64,000 nt of DNA, taken from the NCBI GenBank assembly GCA_010692425.1, contig JAAHHJ010000008.1, positions 20,847 through 84,846 of the forward strand, in the 5' to 3' direction. A model generated the notes under the pieces. That model worked only from the letters and a program-made list of their open reading frames with translations, ran no database searches and was not told the origin of the DNA. Made by a program: the position numbers and the translations under genes. Within the stretch, counting starts at the first letter, position 1; each line of letters opens with the position of its first letter. Source of the DNA: Symploca sp. SIO3C6. Its GTDB lineage: Bacteria > Cyanobacteriota > Cyanobacteriia > Cyanobacteriales > Coleofasciculaceae. Shown piece by piece: positions 27,562-38,168 of this stretch.

Positions 27562-29760
27562 ATGACAGTTGCTAGTGGAGTTCCGACTTTTTGTCAAGGG
27601 ATTCAATATTTTGGCAAGACTCTACCTGGTTTTGATAAATATGCTCAAGAACCAGCCATTGCAACAGGACAAAAAGCGATCGCTTCTCCGATAGAGCCAG
27701 CTGCTGTCTTCCAAACTTTACTTGCTGCTGATGCCCTACGTTACCTAACCTTGCAAGTGACAGCCAGCAAGGCTTCTGGACATCCAGGAGGGTTTGCTAG
27801 TATTGCCGAAGGTATCGCTTCCCTAGTAATGCTGGGCTATAAGAACATTATCACGGAAGTGGGACATCATGCCCCTGGATTCTATAGCAACATGTTTCTT
27901 GACCGTTCCCTAGAGGATATGGGCATTGAGACAGTAGAGCAAATGCGGGAACGTTTCCGGGAAATGCACGGACTTCTAGGGCACCTTTCTGGTCAAATTC
28001 CTGGACTTCTCAATCCTGCTGGGCCTTTAGGACAAGGGCAACATTTTGCTATGGCTGGAGCAAAGCTGCACCCAGGGCAACTTTTCCCTGTAACTATTGG
28101 TGATGGTGGTTTGGGCGAGCCCTATGTGATGAGCAGCATGGCTCACTTCCACACCGCCTATCCAGAAGTTACTAATTTCCTACCTATCCTAGTTTGGAAT
28201 GGTTATTCCCAGGAACACCATAGTATGGTGTCTACTAAGCCCAATCAGGAGATGATGGAATACTGGGAGGGCAATGGTTTCCAAGAAATTATCTTAGTTA
28301 ACGCCAAAGACTATGATGATGCTAACCAAGCTGGTGATTATGTTGATAGCACCGAGTGTTCTTTGGAAAAACGCCTAGAATTTACCGCATCAGTTCTAGA
28401 AGCCACAGATAAAGCCGCTAAATCTGCTCTGGGGGGCAAGCTAACAGTATTAATTATCAAACAGTTGAAAGGGGCAGGGGTGCATGCGCGGGGAGCAAAA
28501 TCCCACAACCTCTATGCTCACCATACCCTAGACAACGAAGAAATCGTGATCGCCCTGAAAACTCGTGCCTTAGCACCAGCGGCTTGGGAGATAGTGCGGA
28601 CAAACTTTGAGAGGGCGGCTGGTGGCCCTGCATCCCATCAGGTGGTGACGGAAGCAGAATTACCTCTGCCGGATTTGGGTGAGTTGCCCTTAGAGGAATT
28701 TACAGTTAAGGGTGAAAAGAAAGTCGCAACTACAGCTATGGGTAGTTTAGTTGCCCATGTGGGACAAAAAGACCCCAATTTTATTATTTCCAATGCTGAC
28801 GGTAATGCGGCTTCTGGAATTAATAATATTAATATTGCCCTTAAAATCGTTCACCCCACTGTGGATGAACTCTATTTCCAAGGACCACAGGGACAAGTTT
28901 ACGAACCCTTGAGTGAGGATGCTTGTGCTGGTTTAGCAGCTAGTTTAGCATTGTTTGGTGCGCGTACTCTCTGGTGTTCCTATGAATCCTTTGCAATTAA
29001 CGGCTTACCGATTTGGCAGACAGTAACCCAAGCAATGGCAGAATTACGCCGTCCTACTCCTTCTACGGTTACACTATTTACGGCTGGGGCTTTGGAACAA
29101 GGGCGTAACGGCTGGACTCACCAGCGTCCTGAAATTGAAAATTACTTTGCCGCGATGATGCGCAATGGTAGTATTTTCCCTCTTTTCCCCGCTGATGCCA
29201 ATAGTATCCAGGCTTGTTATGAGTGGGCGCTAACAACTAAGAATAAGGGAATTACCATTACTGCTAGTAAGTCACCTTTGCCAGTGCGCACAACTTTTGA
29301 GCAAACTAGGCAAGCATTGAAAGATGGCGGTGTAGTTTTGCATGAAACTGAAGGTAGCAAGAAGGTTGTATTTGCAGTAATTGGAGATATGACTCTGATT
29401 CCGGTATTTGATGCAGCTATCCATCTCGAAGATGAAGGTATCGGTGTGCGTATTGTCTCGGTAATTAGTCCTCGGCGCTTATATCGTCCTAATGATGTTG
29501 CTTGGGAAAGTTGCACTCAAGCTGATAGTCACTTCTTAGATGATGACGGATTTGAAAAGCTGTTGGGCGGCGATGCTTTGATTGGTGTAACTGGTGGTGC
29601 TAGTGCCATGCTAGAACCAATTATGTTGCGCAGTAATTGTAAGCGGGATACTTTTGCCTGGAAGCGTGGTGAAACCGCTGCTAGTGCTGGTCAAATTATG
29701 GCTTTTAATGGTTTGACGGCTGAAGCTTTAGCAAAACGGGCAACTGAGCTAGTTGGTTAA
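27562..29760 (+). CDS. Transketolase-like thiamine-diphosphate enzyme
   Basis: A 732-residue ThDP-dependent enzyme of the transketolase group. It has the N-terminal ThDP/pyrophosphate domain (ASKASGHPGGFASIAEG, then GDGGLGEPYVMSSMAHFH), a central pyrimidine-binding domain (ADGNAASGINN, FQGPQGQVYEPLSEDACAG) and a C-terminal domain. The sequence departs from classical TktA: the active-site histidine and GDG context is changed and the N-terminus is extended. It is probably a second, cyanobacterial-type paralogue. Phosphoketolase-like activity cannot be excluded from the sequence alone. A HIP1 octamer lies near codon 40. Confidence 0.75.
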   Translation: MTVASGVPTFCQGIQYFGKTLPGFDKYAQEPAIATGQKAIASPIEPAAVFQTLLAADALRYLTLQVTASKASGHPGGFASIAEGIASLVMLGYKNIITEVGHHAPGFYSNMFLDRSLEDMGIETVEQMRERFREMHGLLGHLSGQIPGLLNPAGPLGQGQHFAMAGAKLHPGQLFPVTIGDGGLGEPYVMSSMAHFHTAYPEVTNFLPILVWNGYSQEHHSMVSTKPNQEMMEYWEGNGFQEIILVNAKDYDDANQAGDYVDSTECSLEKRLEFTASVLEATDKAAKSALGGKLTVLIIKQLKGAGVHARGAKSHNLYAHHTLDNEEIVIALKTRALAPAAWEIVRTNFERAAGGPASHQVVTEAELPLPDLGELPLEEFTVKGEKKVATTAMGSLVAHVGQKDPNFIISNADGNAASGINNINIALKIVHPTVDELYFQGPQGQVYEPLSEDACAGLAASLALFGARTLWCSYESFAINGLPIWQTVTQAMAELRRPTPSTVTLFTAGALEQGRNGWTHQRPEIENYFAAMMRNGSIFPLFPADANSIQACYEWALTTKNKGITITASKSPLPVRTTFEQTRQALKDGGVVLHETEGSKKVVFAVIGDMTLIPVFDAAIHLEDEGIGVRIVSVISPRRLYRPNDVAWESCTQADSHFLDDDGFEKLLGGDALIGVTGGASAMLEPIMLRSNCKRDTFAWKRGETAASAGQIMAFNGLTAEALAKRATELVG

Positions 29761-30988
29761 GCTAACAAGCATCTAAATTTGCACCAGTGACATCCTCCCC
29801 CGGTAAATCTGCATATTATACCGGGGGCTTCCGAAGAATAAAAATCATCTGTTTATGGTCAGATATAGCAGTGCGCTCTGGTCTACTTACAGTACAAATG
29901 TTCTAAACCTTTACCCATCAAGGCTCTATTTATGATTTGTAAACACACCAGCGCGCAGCGCCATAGTTGTGGGATGGGTGTCTTGCCCGTCACCTGCCCA
30001 GGGTAAGGAAGAGAAAGTGTGGGAGGAAACGAAGGTTTGGGGAAATAAAGAGGAAACAATGCATAGCACAATCCTCCCTCCCTTGCCACCTTCCCTCTCT
30101 ATCTTTGCGATGTGCTAAATTAATGTGCTATCTTAGGAAATGGTAAAGCTAGCTAAAATCTTTGCACTGTAGGCTGATAGGGTGTTCGCTTAGTCACTCA
30201 AAGGCATCATCTACTTTGGTAAATGTGTACATAAGTAATTTGAATCATAATTCAATAGGCTAACATCAATCTGGGGAACGTCTCTAGACAGCACAGGATA
30301 GTCAAGGAGAGAAACTCTAAGATATCTATAAGTTCAAGCTTAGGAGCTTTTTATAAGTGAGTCAGACACTCAAACTGTCTGTACTCAATTATGTGTCTAA
30401 TACCATAAATACCTAGATAAATTACAACTGCAATACTTACTTGCCAGATTTTTTACACTATCAGGGCTCTTACTAGGTAGGTATGTGAGTAAGAATTTAC
30501 TTCCCAAGACTAATTGGGAAGAAGTTTTGTGTAGCGCCCATCAGGAATTAACGTTAATCAAAAAATCAATGTTTGCAATTTCCGGAAACTTGAAATTTAC
30601 TCAGAAACAAGAAACTGAGGATTATTGCCAATTACTAGGATGCAAGAAGTAAGATATAAGAAGTAAAAAGTCAGAGAAACAAATAAAGATGGGCTGACTG
30701 TTTCCAGCATTTAGATTTTCATCTCGATCATCTAGACTTCATCTACAACCATTGGTATTTTCATCTCTTGGAAAGATTACTATCTCCTGTTTCCTTCTTT
30801 ATTCACCAACTATTAAGGCTAAAAATTAACATTTATCGACAATAATGTTGACTTCGTCAGTTTTAGTTTATGACAATTTACTATTTGATGCCATAGGTGT
30901 AAATATGGTCTCCTATCCTCTACCTCTTGCCTCTAAATGAAGTTTTTGTACTTCACCCATATTGAAACAGCTATAGATGAGGTGCCAA
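29761..30988. other. Long intergenic region before the pix cluster
   Basis: 1.2 kb without a supported gene. It contains an IS200/IS605-like terminal hairpin (29787-29830), a GC-rich stretch at 29940-30110 with only a weak minus-strand frame, and an AT-rich leader to pixG. A dispersed repeat end lies at 30946-30975. The length of the leader suggests pixG has a long 5' region or that an sRNA is present. I see no definite RNA. Confidence 0.5.
29787..29830 (+). mobile_element. Solo IS200/IS605-type terminal hairpin
   Basis: The sequence begins GTGACATCCTCCCCCGG and closes with a 9-bp perfect stem (CCCCCGGTA/TACCGGGGG at 29797-29805 and 29819-29827), followed by CTTCC. That GTGACATCC...stem...GGCTTCC arrangement resembles the ends of IS605-family (TnpB-bearing) elements. 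No transposase or TnpB frame is nearby, so this would be a remnant or a solo end. Confidence 0.45.
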
Positions 30989-32242
30989 ATGATATCTAAC
31001 AAAATATACAGTACAGAAGAACTTGCAAAAACCATTCATACTTGCAGTCAAGAGCAATTTACAGGTCTTTTGTTAATCGAAAAACTCCAAGGACAACGGT
31101 GGAATTTGTATTTCCACCAGGGTGCTTTAATGGCAGGTTCTAGCAAAGAATATGCCGCTCGTCGCTGGTGTAGACAACTCTATAAACACTATCCACAATT
31201 ATCATTCGAGGTAGTTTCTTACTGGTCAGAACAGCTTCAGAATGGCAATTACCACTTCTTTGCAGAACTCTTGACCAAGGGAACATCTAGGGGTGAGGAA
31301 ATGGCACCAGTTATTGCTAGCAATACCACAGAAATCCTGTTCGATATCATTCAACAGGGGAAGCAACTTTGCCAGAATTCAGTAAACCCCCTCATCTGCA
31401 AGCGCATTCTTGAAGATACCATCAACTCAAAATTAATTGTCATGGAAGCCTCCCAGGCTTGGCAGCAGGCAATCGAGGCTTGGGAGGCTTGGCACAAGGC
31501 TGGTTTTGCACATTTTTCGCCCAACTTGGCTCCTGAGATCTCGCAAGTTCAGCAACTGAGACAGCATACCTCAGTATCAATCTACAACAATTTAAGTAAA
31601 TTACTTGATGGAAATCTAAGTTTAAGAGATCTAGCTCTCAAGTTGAAACAGAATCCATTGCCCCTAACTCAATCGATTATGCCCTATATCCATAAAGGGT
31701 GGATCAATTTAATTGAGGTAGAAGATAGTTGCTTGAACCTGGGTGTCGATACAGTTACTAGACCTAAACTCAGTATAACTACTAACCCCCAACCAACACC
31801 TGCTAATCGAACCGTAAGCAAAACCAAACCTACAACAAATGCACCTTTAATAGCTTATATCGATGACAGTTCAATTGATAGTCAGAGAATGAATCTTATT
31901 CTCACCCAAGCTGGTTATCGGTATCTCAATATTCAGGACTCGGTAATGGCGCTGCCAACTTTGCTAGAGCAGAAACCGAAGCTAATTTTTTTAGATTTGG
32001 TCATGCCCATTGCCAACGGGTATGAGATTTGTGCGCAAATTCGCCGCGTTTCAATGTTTAGAGAAACACCTGTAATTATTCTCACCGGTAATGATGGCAT
32101 TGTAGACAGAGTCCGGGCAAAAATAGTTGGTTCTACGGGTTTTTTGGCAAAGCCAATTACTCCAGAAAAAGTAATAAAAACTTTACAGGATTATCTATCA
32201 GTACAAAAACCTATTTCATCCCGGATAGAAAACACAAGTTGA
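30989..32242 (+). CDS. pixG: PatA/PixG-type response regulator
   Basis: A response regulator of 417 residues, counted from ATG 30989, which is preceded by GAGGTG at a suitable distance. An ATG four codons earlier is also open. The N-terminal region (about 1-125) is the PATAN/DUF4388 domain (FTGLLLIEKLQGQRWNLYFH). The C-terminal receiver has the phosphoacceptor Asp336 in FLDLVMP, with an LTGND and FLAKPI ending. PixG-type proteins are phosphorylated by PixL-type CheA kinases and influence type IV pilus motility. It is the first gene of the cluster. Confidence 0.9.
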   Translation: MISNKIYSTEELAKTIHTCSQEQFTGLLLIEKLQGQRWNLYFHQGALMAGSSKEYAARRWCRQLYKHYPQLSFEVVSYWSEQLQNGNYHFFAELLTKGTSRGEEMAPVIASNTTEILFDIIQQGKQLCQNSVNPLICKRILEDTINSKLIVMEASQAWQQAIEAWEAWHKAGFAHFSPNLAPEISQVQQLRQHTSVSIYNNLSKLLDGNLSLRDLALKLKQNPLPLTQSIMPYIHKGWINLIEVEDSCLNLGVDTVTRPKLSITTNPQPTPANRTVSKTKPTTNAPLIAYIDDSSIDSQRMNLILTQAGYRYLNIQDSVMALPTLLEQKPKLIFLDLVMPIANGYEICAQIRRVSMFRETPVIILTGNDGIVDRVRAKIVGSTGFLAKPITPEKVIKTLQDYLSVQKPISSRIENTS

Positions 32243-32310
32243 GCAGTATCTGGAAAGGTTAATTGTTGGTTGTTCCGAAGAGAATATATACCACAACTGT
32301 CGAATATAAA

Positions 32311-32403
32311 CCCAATGAACCATGAACCATGAACTATGAACTATGAACTATGAACCATAAACCATGAACTATGAACCATAAACCATAAACCATAAACCAT
32401 AAC
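32311..32403. repeat. ATGAACC/ATAAACC heptamer STRR
   Basis: About thirteen tandem heptamers (ATGAACC, ATGAACT, ATAAACC variants) between pixG and pixH, ending just before the pixH start. Confidence 0.92.
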
Positions 32404-32409
32404 TAAGCG

Positions 32410-32781
32410 ATGACTACAGTATTTTTAGTTGAAGATAGCTTGACAGACACAGAGGTAATGACCAATTACCTCAAACAGGCAGGTCTAATGGTGGTCAGCA
32501 CCAACAATGGTGATGATGCCCAAAGCCAAATCCAGTCACAAAAACCTGATTTGGTAATTCTTGATGTGATTTTGCCTGGAAAAAGTGGTTTTGAACTGTG
32601 CCATCAACTCAAAACTAATTCCCATACTAAGGCAATCCCAGTGGTAATTTGCTCAAGTAAAGAAACTGAAGCAGATAAACTTTGGGGTTCAATGTTGGGG
32701 GCTGATGCTTATATATCTAAGCCAGTAGACCAACTTCAATTAATGCAAACTATCAAGCAATTGACTGTTGGTAAATCCTGA
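32410..32781 (+). CDS. pixH: CheY-like response regulator PixH
   Basis: A stand-alone receiver of 123 residues. It has the acidic pair in VEDS, phosphoacceptor Asp52 in LVILDVILPG, Ser/Thr in VVICSSKE and Lys in AYISKPVDQ. There is no output domain, so it works like CheY as a diffusible or sink regulator for the PixL kinase. Position and order match the pixGHIJL clusters known from Synechocystis. Confidence 0.92.
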   Translation: MTTVFLVEDSLTDTEVMTNYLKQAGLMVVSTNNGDDAQSQIQSQKPDLVILDVILPGKSGFELCHQLKTNSHTKAIPVVICSSKETEADKLWGSMLGADAYISKPVDQLQLMQTIKQLTVGKS

Positions 32782-32909
32782 ACAGAGGGAGAGGGGGAGA
32801 GGGGAGATGGGGAGAGATTTGCAATTGTCCGAAGTTACTTTAAAACCTACACCCTGCCTCAACCAGTAACCTTTATTAATTTATTAATTATCAATTTCGC
32901 AGGTACTTA

Positions 32910-33464
32910 ATGTTGAACTCACTTGATAGTGCCCTCACGACTACTAGTCTTGATCCTCTCAGTTTGGAGCCACTACCTCCAGAAACTCGCCAGCGATTGC
33001 TTCGCTTTCCTCTTGGTTTGCATGATAGTGCGCTCTTACCCCTAGAGGAAATTGTGGGAATCATCACCGTGGAACTCAACCAAATTCTACCAGTTCCGGA
33101 AGTGCCCGGTTGCGTTTTGGGCATTTGCAATTGGCGGGGAGAAATGCTCTGGCTTGTGGACTTCAACCATTTAGTTGGTTGTCCTCCTTTATATCAACTC
33201 AGAAAAGCTTTAGCACCTCCCTTGGCGATAGTGGTTAAGGTTAATGATCAGCCTTTGGGCTTAGTGGTGCAGCAAGTTTATGACATCGAGTTGCATGAAT
33301 TGCAGCACCTACAACCAGCAACTGTAGGTTTATTTCCTTCCCAACTTATACCTTTTATCCTTGGGATTCTACCAGGAGGCAATGGCCCTGTTTTGAATAT
33401 TACAGCCATTACTCAGTGTCCCCTCTGGCAAATTCATCGGGGAGAGGAAGAGAGGGGGAGATAG
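32910..33464 (+). CDS. pixI: CheW-like coupling protein PixI
   Basis: A 184-residue CheW-domain protein that links the PixJ receptor to the PixL kinase. Family features are LPLEEIVGIITV near the start, the central GVINWRG-like GICNWRGEMLWLVDF and the VVQQVYDIELHEL strand. The last residues (GEEERGR) and the stop codon are encoded by GGGGAGA octamer repeat DNA that runs on to about 33510, so the native C-terminus has been changed by a repeat. Confidence 0.9.
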   Translation: MLNSLDSALTTTSLDPLSLEPLPPETRQRLLRFPLGLHDSALLPLEEIVGIITVELNQILPVPEVPGCVLGICNWRGEMLWLVDFNHLVGCPPLYQLRKALAPPLAIVVKVNDQPLGLVVQQVYDIELHELQHLQPATVGLFPSQLIPFILGILPGGNGPVLNITAITQCPLWQIHRGEEERGR

Positions 33465-33510
33465 AGAGAGGGGGAGACACGGAGAGGGGGAGACACGGAG
33501 AGGGGGAGAT
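33440..33510. repeat. GGGGAGA STRR at the pixI 3' end
   Basis: A run of GAGAGGGGGAGA units, some spaced by CAC (GGGGAGACACGGAGA). It overlaps the last codons and stop of pixI. Confidence 0.85.
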
Positions 33511-33616
33511 GGTTTTGATAAACTTCCTATCTTCTGCCTTTTTAAAAACTGTCGAAAGTTTTCTATGCCAGATGCACAACAGCTTACCCAGCTAACGATA
33601 ACTAGCAAAGTAAATC

Positions 33617-36600
33617 ATGACCAATCTCAGCGATACTAACCAATTCAATGATGACCATCCTGTAGCTACTCAAGAGCTAGCCTTAGACTGGCAAGAGGTT
33701 GAGGAGTTGGAGCCAAAACCACAGAACTCAGAGTTAAAATCTGAACCATTAGCGAGTAAAACTAATGGCAATCTCACACCAACACCGTCCAAGACTGATT
33801 TTACTTCCGAGCAAGCTTTAGAATTAATTAGCTCTGTCAAAACTGATCTTGAACAGACAGGATATCTCAGTAAAGCTGAAGTCCAAGATAAATTTCAATT
33901 ACTGGAAGAGTGGGTTCAAAACCTGCCTAAAGGATATCTGGCAAAACTAAGTATTACTACTGAGCAAAACTTGAAGCGTGAACGACAGTGGCTATCAAGT
34001 ATTGCTAGCCAGATGCAGCAAGCCAAGAATATTGAGGGGCTATGTGCAACTACAGTTAAGGAGGTTCGCGCCTATCTAAAGGTAGAGCGAGCCTTGATCT
34101 ATCGCTTCGATTCTGAAAACCAAGGTTTAGTTATAGCTGAATCTATTGAAACTGGTTATACTCCCACTCTAGAGCAATCCCTGCCAGCCCTAGCCTTTGG
34201 TGGTGAAACTCGGCAGCAATACCAGCAAAGGGAAGTAGTAATTCTAGAGCAAATCTACCAAAAGTCTCCCAGTCCCTACCAAGTCCAACTGCTCAAACAG
34301 TTTCAGGTTAAAGCTAGCCTCAGTCTGCCTATTTTTCTAGAGGGTAAAGTCTGGGGCTTACTGGTTGTGCAGCAATGCTCTGGTTTATCGCGGAAATGGC
34401 GGGAATCTGAAATTAGTTTGCTCTTTCAAATTGTCGCTCAACTGAGATTATGTCTCAAACCACTGAAATTCCGCGCCCAACTAAAAAAGCAGATTAACCG
34501 GGAAAAGTTCTTAGCCCAAGCCTTTGAAAATATCCGCACCCTCAGTGACTTGCCCGCCATTTTAGATGCCACTACCTACCAAGTCAGAAAGCTACTGGAA
34601 TGCGATCGCGCCCTAGTATATCGTTTTAAACCAGACTGGAGTGGGGTCTATGTGGCAGAATCTGTTGCTCGTAGCTGGTTGCCACTGATGGAGCAACAGT
34701 ATAAAGACCCATACTTGCAACTTGATGTGATTACCACTTCTAAGAAATGTAGAGTTTATGAGCTGATGCTGCCAGCCTCAGATACCTACCTGCAAGAACT
34801 CCAAGGTGGAAACTATGCTAAGGGTAAAAACTTTACTAGAGTTGATGACATCTATGCTCAGGACTATGACCCTTGCTACTTGGAAACTCTAGAGAAATAC
34901 CAAGCTAAAGCTTACATGGTAGTTCCTATTTTCTATAAAAATAAACTCTGGGGTATGTTAGGAGTCTATCAAAACTCAGGCCCCCGTTTATGGGAAGATG
35001 ACGAAGTACAGTTGCTCAGTTTAGTTGCCTCTCAAGTTGGTTTAGCTGTGGAGCAGACAGATTACGTCACCCAACTGCAAGCCCAAACCAAGGAAAAGGC
35101 GCAAGCAGTGGAGCGAGAAAGAACCTTAACTGCCTTGATTGAGAAGGTGCGCAGGTCTTTCGATATCCGCAGCATTTTCCGCACCACTTGCCAAGAGTTA
35201 CGGAATATGACCAAAGCCGACAGAGTGGTTATCTATCGCTTTAATGATGACTGGAGTGGGCAGTTTTTGGGCGAATCTGTTGGCGCTGGCTGGACACCAC
35301 TCATTCAAGTCCAGCAACAAGAAACTACTCTGACAGTAGATACAATAACTTACGATAGCTGCACAATCAGGGAGATGACTTCTACCTCGACAGTGGATCC
35401 AGATACTTACTTGCAGAAAACTGAGGGTGGGGACTATGTCAGAGGCGCTCAATTTAAGCAGGTTGATGATATTTATGGGATGAATTTTTCCCCCTGCTAC
35501 CTCGAAACCCTAGAGAGATTTCAGGCAAAAGCCTATCTGACAGTGCCGATTTTCCAAGAAAATAAGCTCTGGGGGTTATTAGCCGCTTACCAAAACTCAG
35601 AACCTCGTCAGTGGCAGGAATCAGAGGTAAGATTGATGCTCAAGCTGAGTAATACCCTAGGAGTGGCGATTCAGCAGTGGGACTACGTGGAGCAAGTGCA
35701 GGCGCAATCGATCCAGTTCAAAAAAATTGTTGAGATCGAAAAGGCGGTAGCCAAAATCAGCTCTAAGCTCTTAAAGTTTCCCAAAGTAGAACTCATACTC
35801 CATTCTATCAATCGAGAAGTTCGGCTGCTACTAAAATGCGATCGCGTTGCCATCTATCGCTTTGAGCCTGATTGGAGTGGTAAGTTTATTGCTGAGGACA
35901 TAGCCAAGGGTTGGGTACCCCTAGTGGGACCTGGTATTGAAACTGTTTGGGAAGATACTTACTTACAAGAGACCAAAGGAGGTAGGTATAGCAAAGGCGA
36001 AAGTTTTGCAGTTGATGATATCTACAAGGTCGGTTACTCTGAATGTCACCTGGAAATCCTAGAGCAATTTGAGGTCAAAGCCCATGTCCTAGCACCAATT
36101 TTTGTTGAGGGCAAGCTCTGGGGCCTCCTAAGTGTCTATCAAAACAGTGGTCCTCGCCAGTGGCAAGAGTTTGAAGTCACGGCTATAACTCAAATTGCCC
36201 TACAGATAGGTACGGCTTTGCAACAGGCCAACTACCTAGAGCAGGTGCAGCAGCAGTCTGAGCAAGTGACCAGATTAGCACAGCGAGAAACCAACTTTAT
36301 CAATCTACTTTACAAAACTGGACAGCGGATTGCTGAGCGCTTACAACAGAAAAACCTCAACATCAATAATCTCTTCCGCACCACTAACCAAGAACTCCGA
36401 CAACTGCTACAAACTGACCGAATTGCAGTCTATCGCTTCGAGCCTGATTGGCGTGGGGAAATCATCATTGAAGATGTCGGCAGTGGCTATGTCAAGCTAG
36501 TAGGGACTGAAACTGGCAGTTTTGCTGATCCTATCTTACAGGAAACCCAAGGCAGCATTTATCGCAAAAACGAAACCCGTGCCGTCAGTGATATCAGCAC

Positions 36601-37867
36601 AGCTATTGAGCTAACCTTCTCCAGGGAAAGGCTAGAGGAATGGGGCGCAAAAGCCTATATCATTGCTCCCATGTTTAAGAATGACAAACTCTGGGGCTTG
36701 CTGATGACTTTCCAAAATAGCCAACCTCGTGACTGGGAGGAAGGTGAGGTTAACCTGCTGACACAGATGGCGACGCAGTTGGGCATTATGTTACAGCAGT
36801 CTGAATACCTCGAACAGATTCAACAACAGTCTCAGCAACTGCAAAAGGCAGCAGAAAAGGAAAAAGCGGACAAAGAGACTTTACAGCAAGAGGTAATCCA
36901 GTTATTGACAGCCGTAAGACCAGCCCTAGATGGGGATCTCACCGTCCGGGCTCCTATTACCGACAACGAAGTGGGTACAATCGCTGCTGCCTATAATAAT
37001 ACCCTGCAAAGTCTGCGCAATATTGTTATCCAGGTGCAGGAGTCCTCTCGACAAGTTGCTCAAACTTCTCAAAAAAGTGAATCCTCCATTGCTGGTTTGT
37101 CTGGCCAAGCCCAGCATCAGTTTATGGCTCTGGGGATGGCTCTGGAGCGCATTCAGAAGATGGTTGATTCTACATCTGCTGTCGGCAATAGCGCCCAACA
37201 GGTGGAAACTGCCCTCCAACAGACTCATCAGATTGTCCAACAGGGCGATGTGGCAATGAATCGCAGTGTCGATGGTATTCTCGAGATTCGAGAAACAGTG
37301 GCCGAAACCAGTAAACGGATCAAGCGTTTGAGTGAATCTTCCCAAAAGGTTTCCAAAGTGGTTAACTTAATCAGTAACTTTACAACTCAGACGCAATTAC
37401 TAGCACTTAACGCCGCGATTGAGGCTACTAGGGCTGGTGAATATGGGCGTGGTTTTGTTGTCGTTGCTGATGAGGTGCGCTCTCTGGCACGTCAGTCTGC
37501 TGATGCTGCTACAGAAATTGCGCAATTGGTGCAGGAAATCCAGCAAGGTACAGCTGAGGTATCAACAGTGATGGAGAAGGGTATTGAGCAAGTTGCTCAA
37601 GGTACCAATCTAGTCACTGATGCCCGCCAGACTCTCAATGCTATTGTCGAAGCTACAGCTCAAATCAATCATTTGGTGGAAGGTATTACTAAGGCAACTC
37701 AGGTGCAGAATCAAGAGTGCCAATCAGTGACACAAACGATGAATGAGGTGGCAGCAATTGCTAATCAAACTTCTGAGGATTCTATTGAGATGTCTAACTC
37801 TTTTAAGGAGTTGCTGACAATGGCCCAGAATCTCCAGACTAGTGCAGACCAGTTTAAGGTCAACTGA
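33617..37867 (+). CDS. pixJ: PixJ-type chemoreceptor, five GAFs and MCP domain
   Basis: A 1416-residue receptor. GAF1 is at about 138-284, GAF2 at 301-481, GAF3 at 505-688, GAF4 at 708-868 and GAF5 at 901-1061. A HAMP-like segment (about 1091-1148) and the MCP signalling domain follow, whose tip reads [19 protein letters not shown]. No transmembrane helix is visible, unlike Synechocystis PixJ1, so it may be soluble. GAF4 has Trp778, Asp780, Tyr791, Cys810 and His811. Their spacing equals that of Trp289, Asp291, Tyr302, Cys321 and His322 of the red/green photoreceptor domain AnPixJg2. GAF2 and GAF3 have Cys420 and Cys627 followed by Tyr rather than His. GAF1 and GAF5 lack the Cys. It is predicted to be a light sensor for phototaxis. 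Confidence 0.92.
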   Translation: MTNLSDTNQFNDDHPVATQELALDWQEVEELEPKPQNSELKSEPLASKTNGNLTPTPSKTDFTSEQALELISSVKTDLEQTGYLSKAEVQDKFQLLEEWVQNLPKGYLAKLSITTEQNLKRERQWLSSIASQMQQAKNIEGLCATTVKEVRAYLKVERALIYRFDSENQGLVIAESIETGYTPTLEQSLPALAFGGETRQQYQQREVVILEQIYQKSPSPYQVQLLKQFQVKASLSLPIFLEGKVWGLLVVQQCSGLSRKWRESEISLLFQIVAQLRLCLKPLKFRAQLKKQINREKFLAQAFENIRTLSDLPAILDATTYQVRKLLECDRALVYRFKPDWSGVYVAESVARSWLPLMEQQYKDPYLQLDVITTSKKCRVYELMLPASDTYLQELQGGNYAKGKNFTRVDDIYAQDYDPCYLETLEKYQAKAYMVVPIFYKNKLWGMLGVYQNSGPRLWEDDEVQLLSLVASQVGLAVEQTDYVTQLQAQTKEKAQAVERERTLTALIEKVRRSFDIRSIFRTTCQELRNMTKADRVVIYRFNDDWSGQFLGESVGAGWTPLIQVQQQETTLTVDTITYDSCTIREMTSTSTVDPDTYLQKTEGGDYVRGAQFKQVDDIYGMNFSPCYLETLERFQAKAYLTVPIFQENKLWGLLAAYQNSEPRQWQESEVRLMLKLSNTLGVAIQQWDYVEQVQAQSIQFKKIVEIEKAVAKISSKLLKFPKVELILHSINREVRLLLKCDRVAIYRFEPDWSGKFIAEDIAKGWVPLVGPGIETVWEDTYLQETKGGRYSKGESFAVDDIYKVGYSECHLEILEQFEVKAHVLAPIFVEGKLWGLLSVYQNSGPRQWQEFEVTAITQIALQIGTALQQANYLEQVQQQSEQVTRLAQRETNFINLLYKTGQRIAERLQQKNLNINNLFRTTNQELRQLLQTDRIAVYRFEPDWRGEIIIEDVGSGYVKLVGTETGSFADPILQETQGSIYRKNETRAVSDISTAIELTFSRERLEEWGAKAYIIAPMFKNDKLWGLLMTFQNSQPRDWEEGEVNLLTQMATQLGIMLQQSEYLEQIQQQSQQLQKAAEKEKADKETLQQEVIQLLTAVRPALDGDLTVRAPITDNEVGTIAAAYNNTLQSLRNIVIQVQESSRQVAQTSQKSESSIAGLSGQAQHQFMALGMALERIQKMVDSTSAVGNSAQQVETALQQTHQIVQQGDVAMNRSVDGILEIRETVAETSKRIKRLSESSQKVSKVVNLISNFTTQTQLLALNAAIEATRAGEYGRGFVVVADEVRSLARQSADAATEIAQLVQEIQQGTAEVSTVMEKGIEQVAQGTNLVTDARQTLNAIVEATAQINHLVEGITKATQVQNQECQSVTQTMNEVAAIANQTSEDSIEMSNSFKELLTMAQNLQTSADQFKVN

Positions 37868-38168
37868 ATCTGATTTTAAGTAATAAGTAATAAGTAATAA
37901 GTAATAAGTAATAGGTAATAAGTAATAAGTGAAGATCAGAAGGTTGATATGGTCATGGTCAGAAGAGTTAAGCTGTCACGCATTTTAATTGGGTATAACT
38001 AGTGAATCAGATAGTCGCACTACCAGTATTCACAATTATTGACAATTAGGTTTAAATGACAGTTTATACCGTTTCACTCTATCATCAGTTATTTGTCTAC
38101 TACTATATTTATTGCTTATTGCTTAATACTTATTGCTTACAAAGTATTGGTGTCAAATTAAATTACTA
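37868..38168. repeat. TAAGTAA heptamer STRR in the pixJ-pixL gap
   Basis: Tandem TAAGTAA heptamers at about 37875-37931. AT-rich sequence then continues to the pixL start, with further scattered TTATTGC units at 38110-38140. No gene is seen. Confidence 0.85.

Noticed and set aside
29883..30089. 68-residue minus-strand frame
   Set aside because: No family, no start context, composition from a GC-rich spacer. Judged non-coding.
34030..34470. GAF1 of PixJ as a bilin-binding domain
   Set aside because: No Cys at the canonical position (context [15 protein letters not shown]). The same holds for GAF5.
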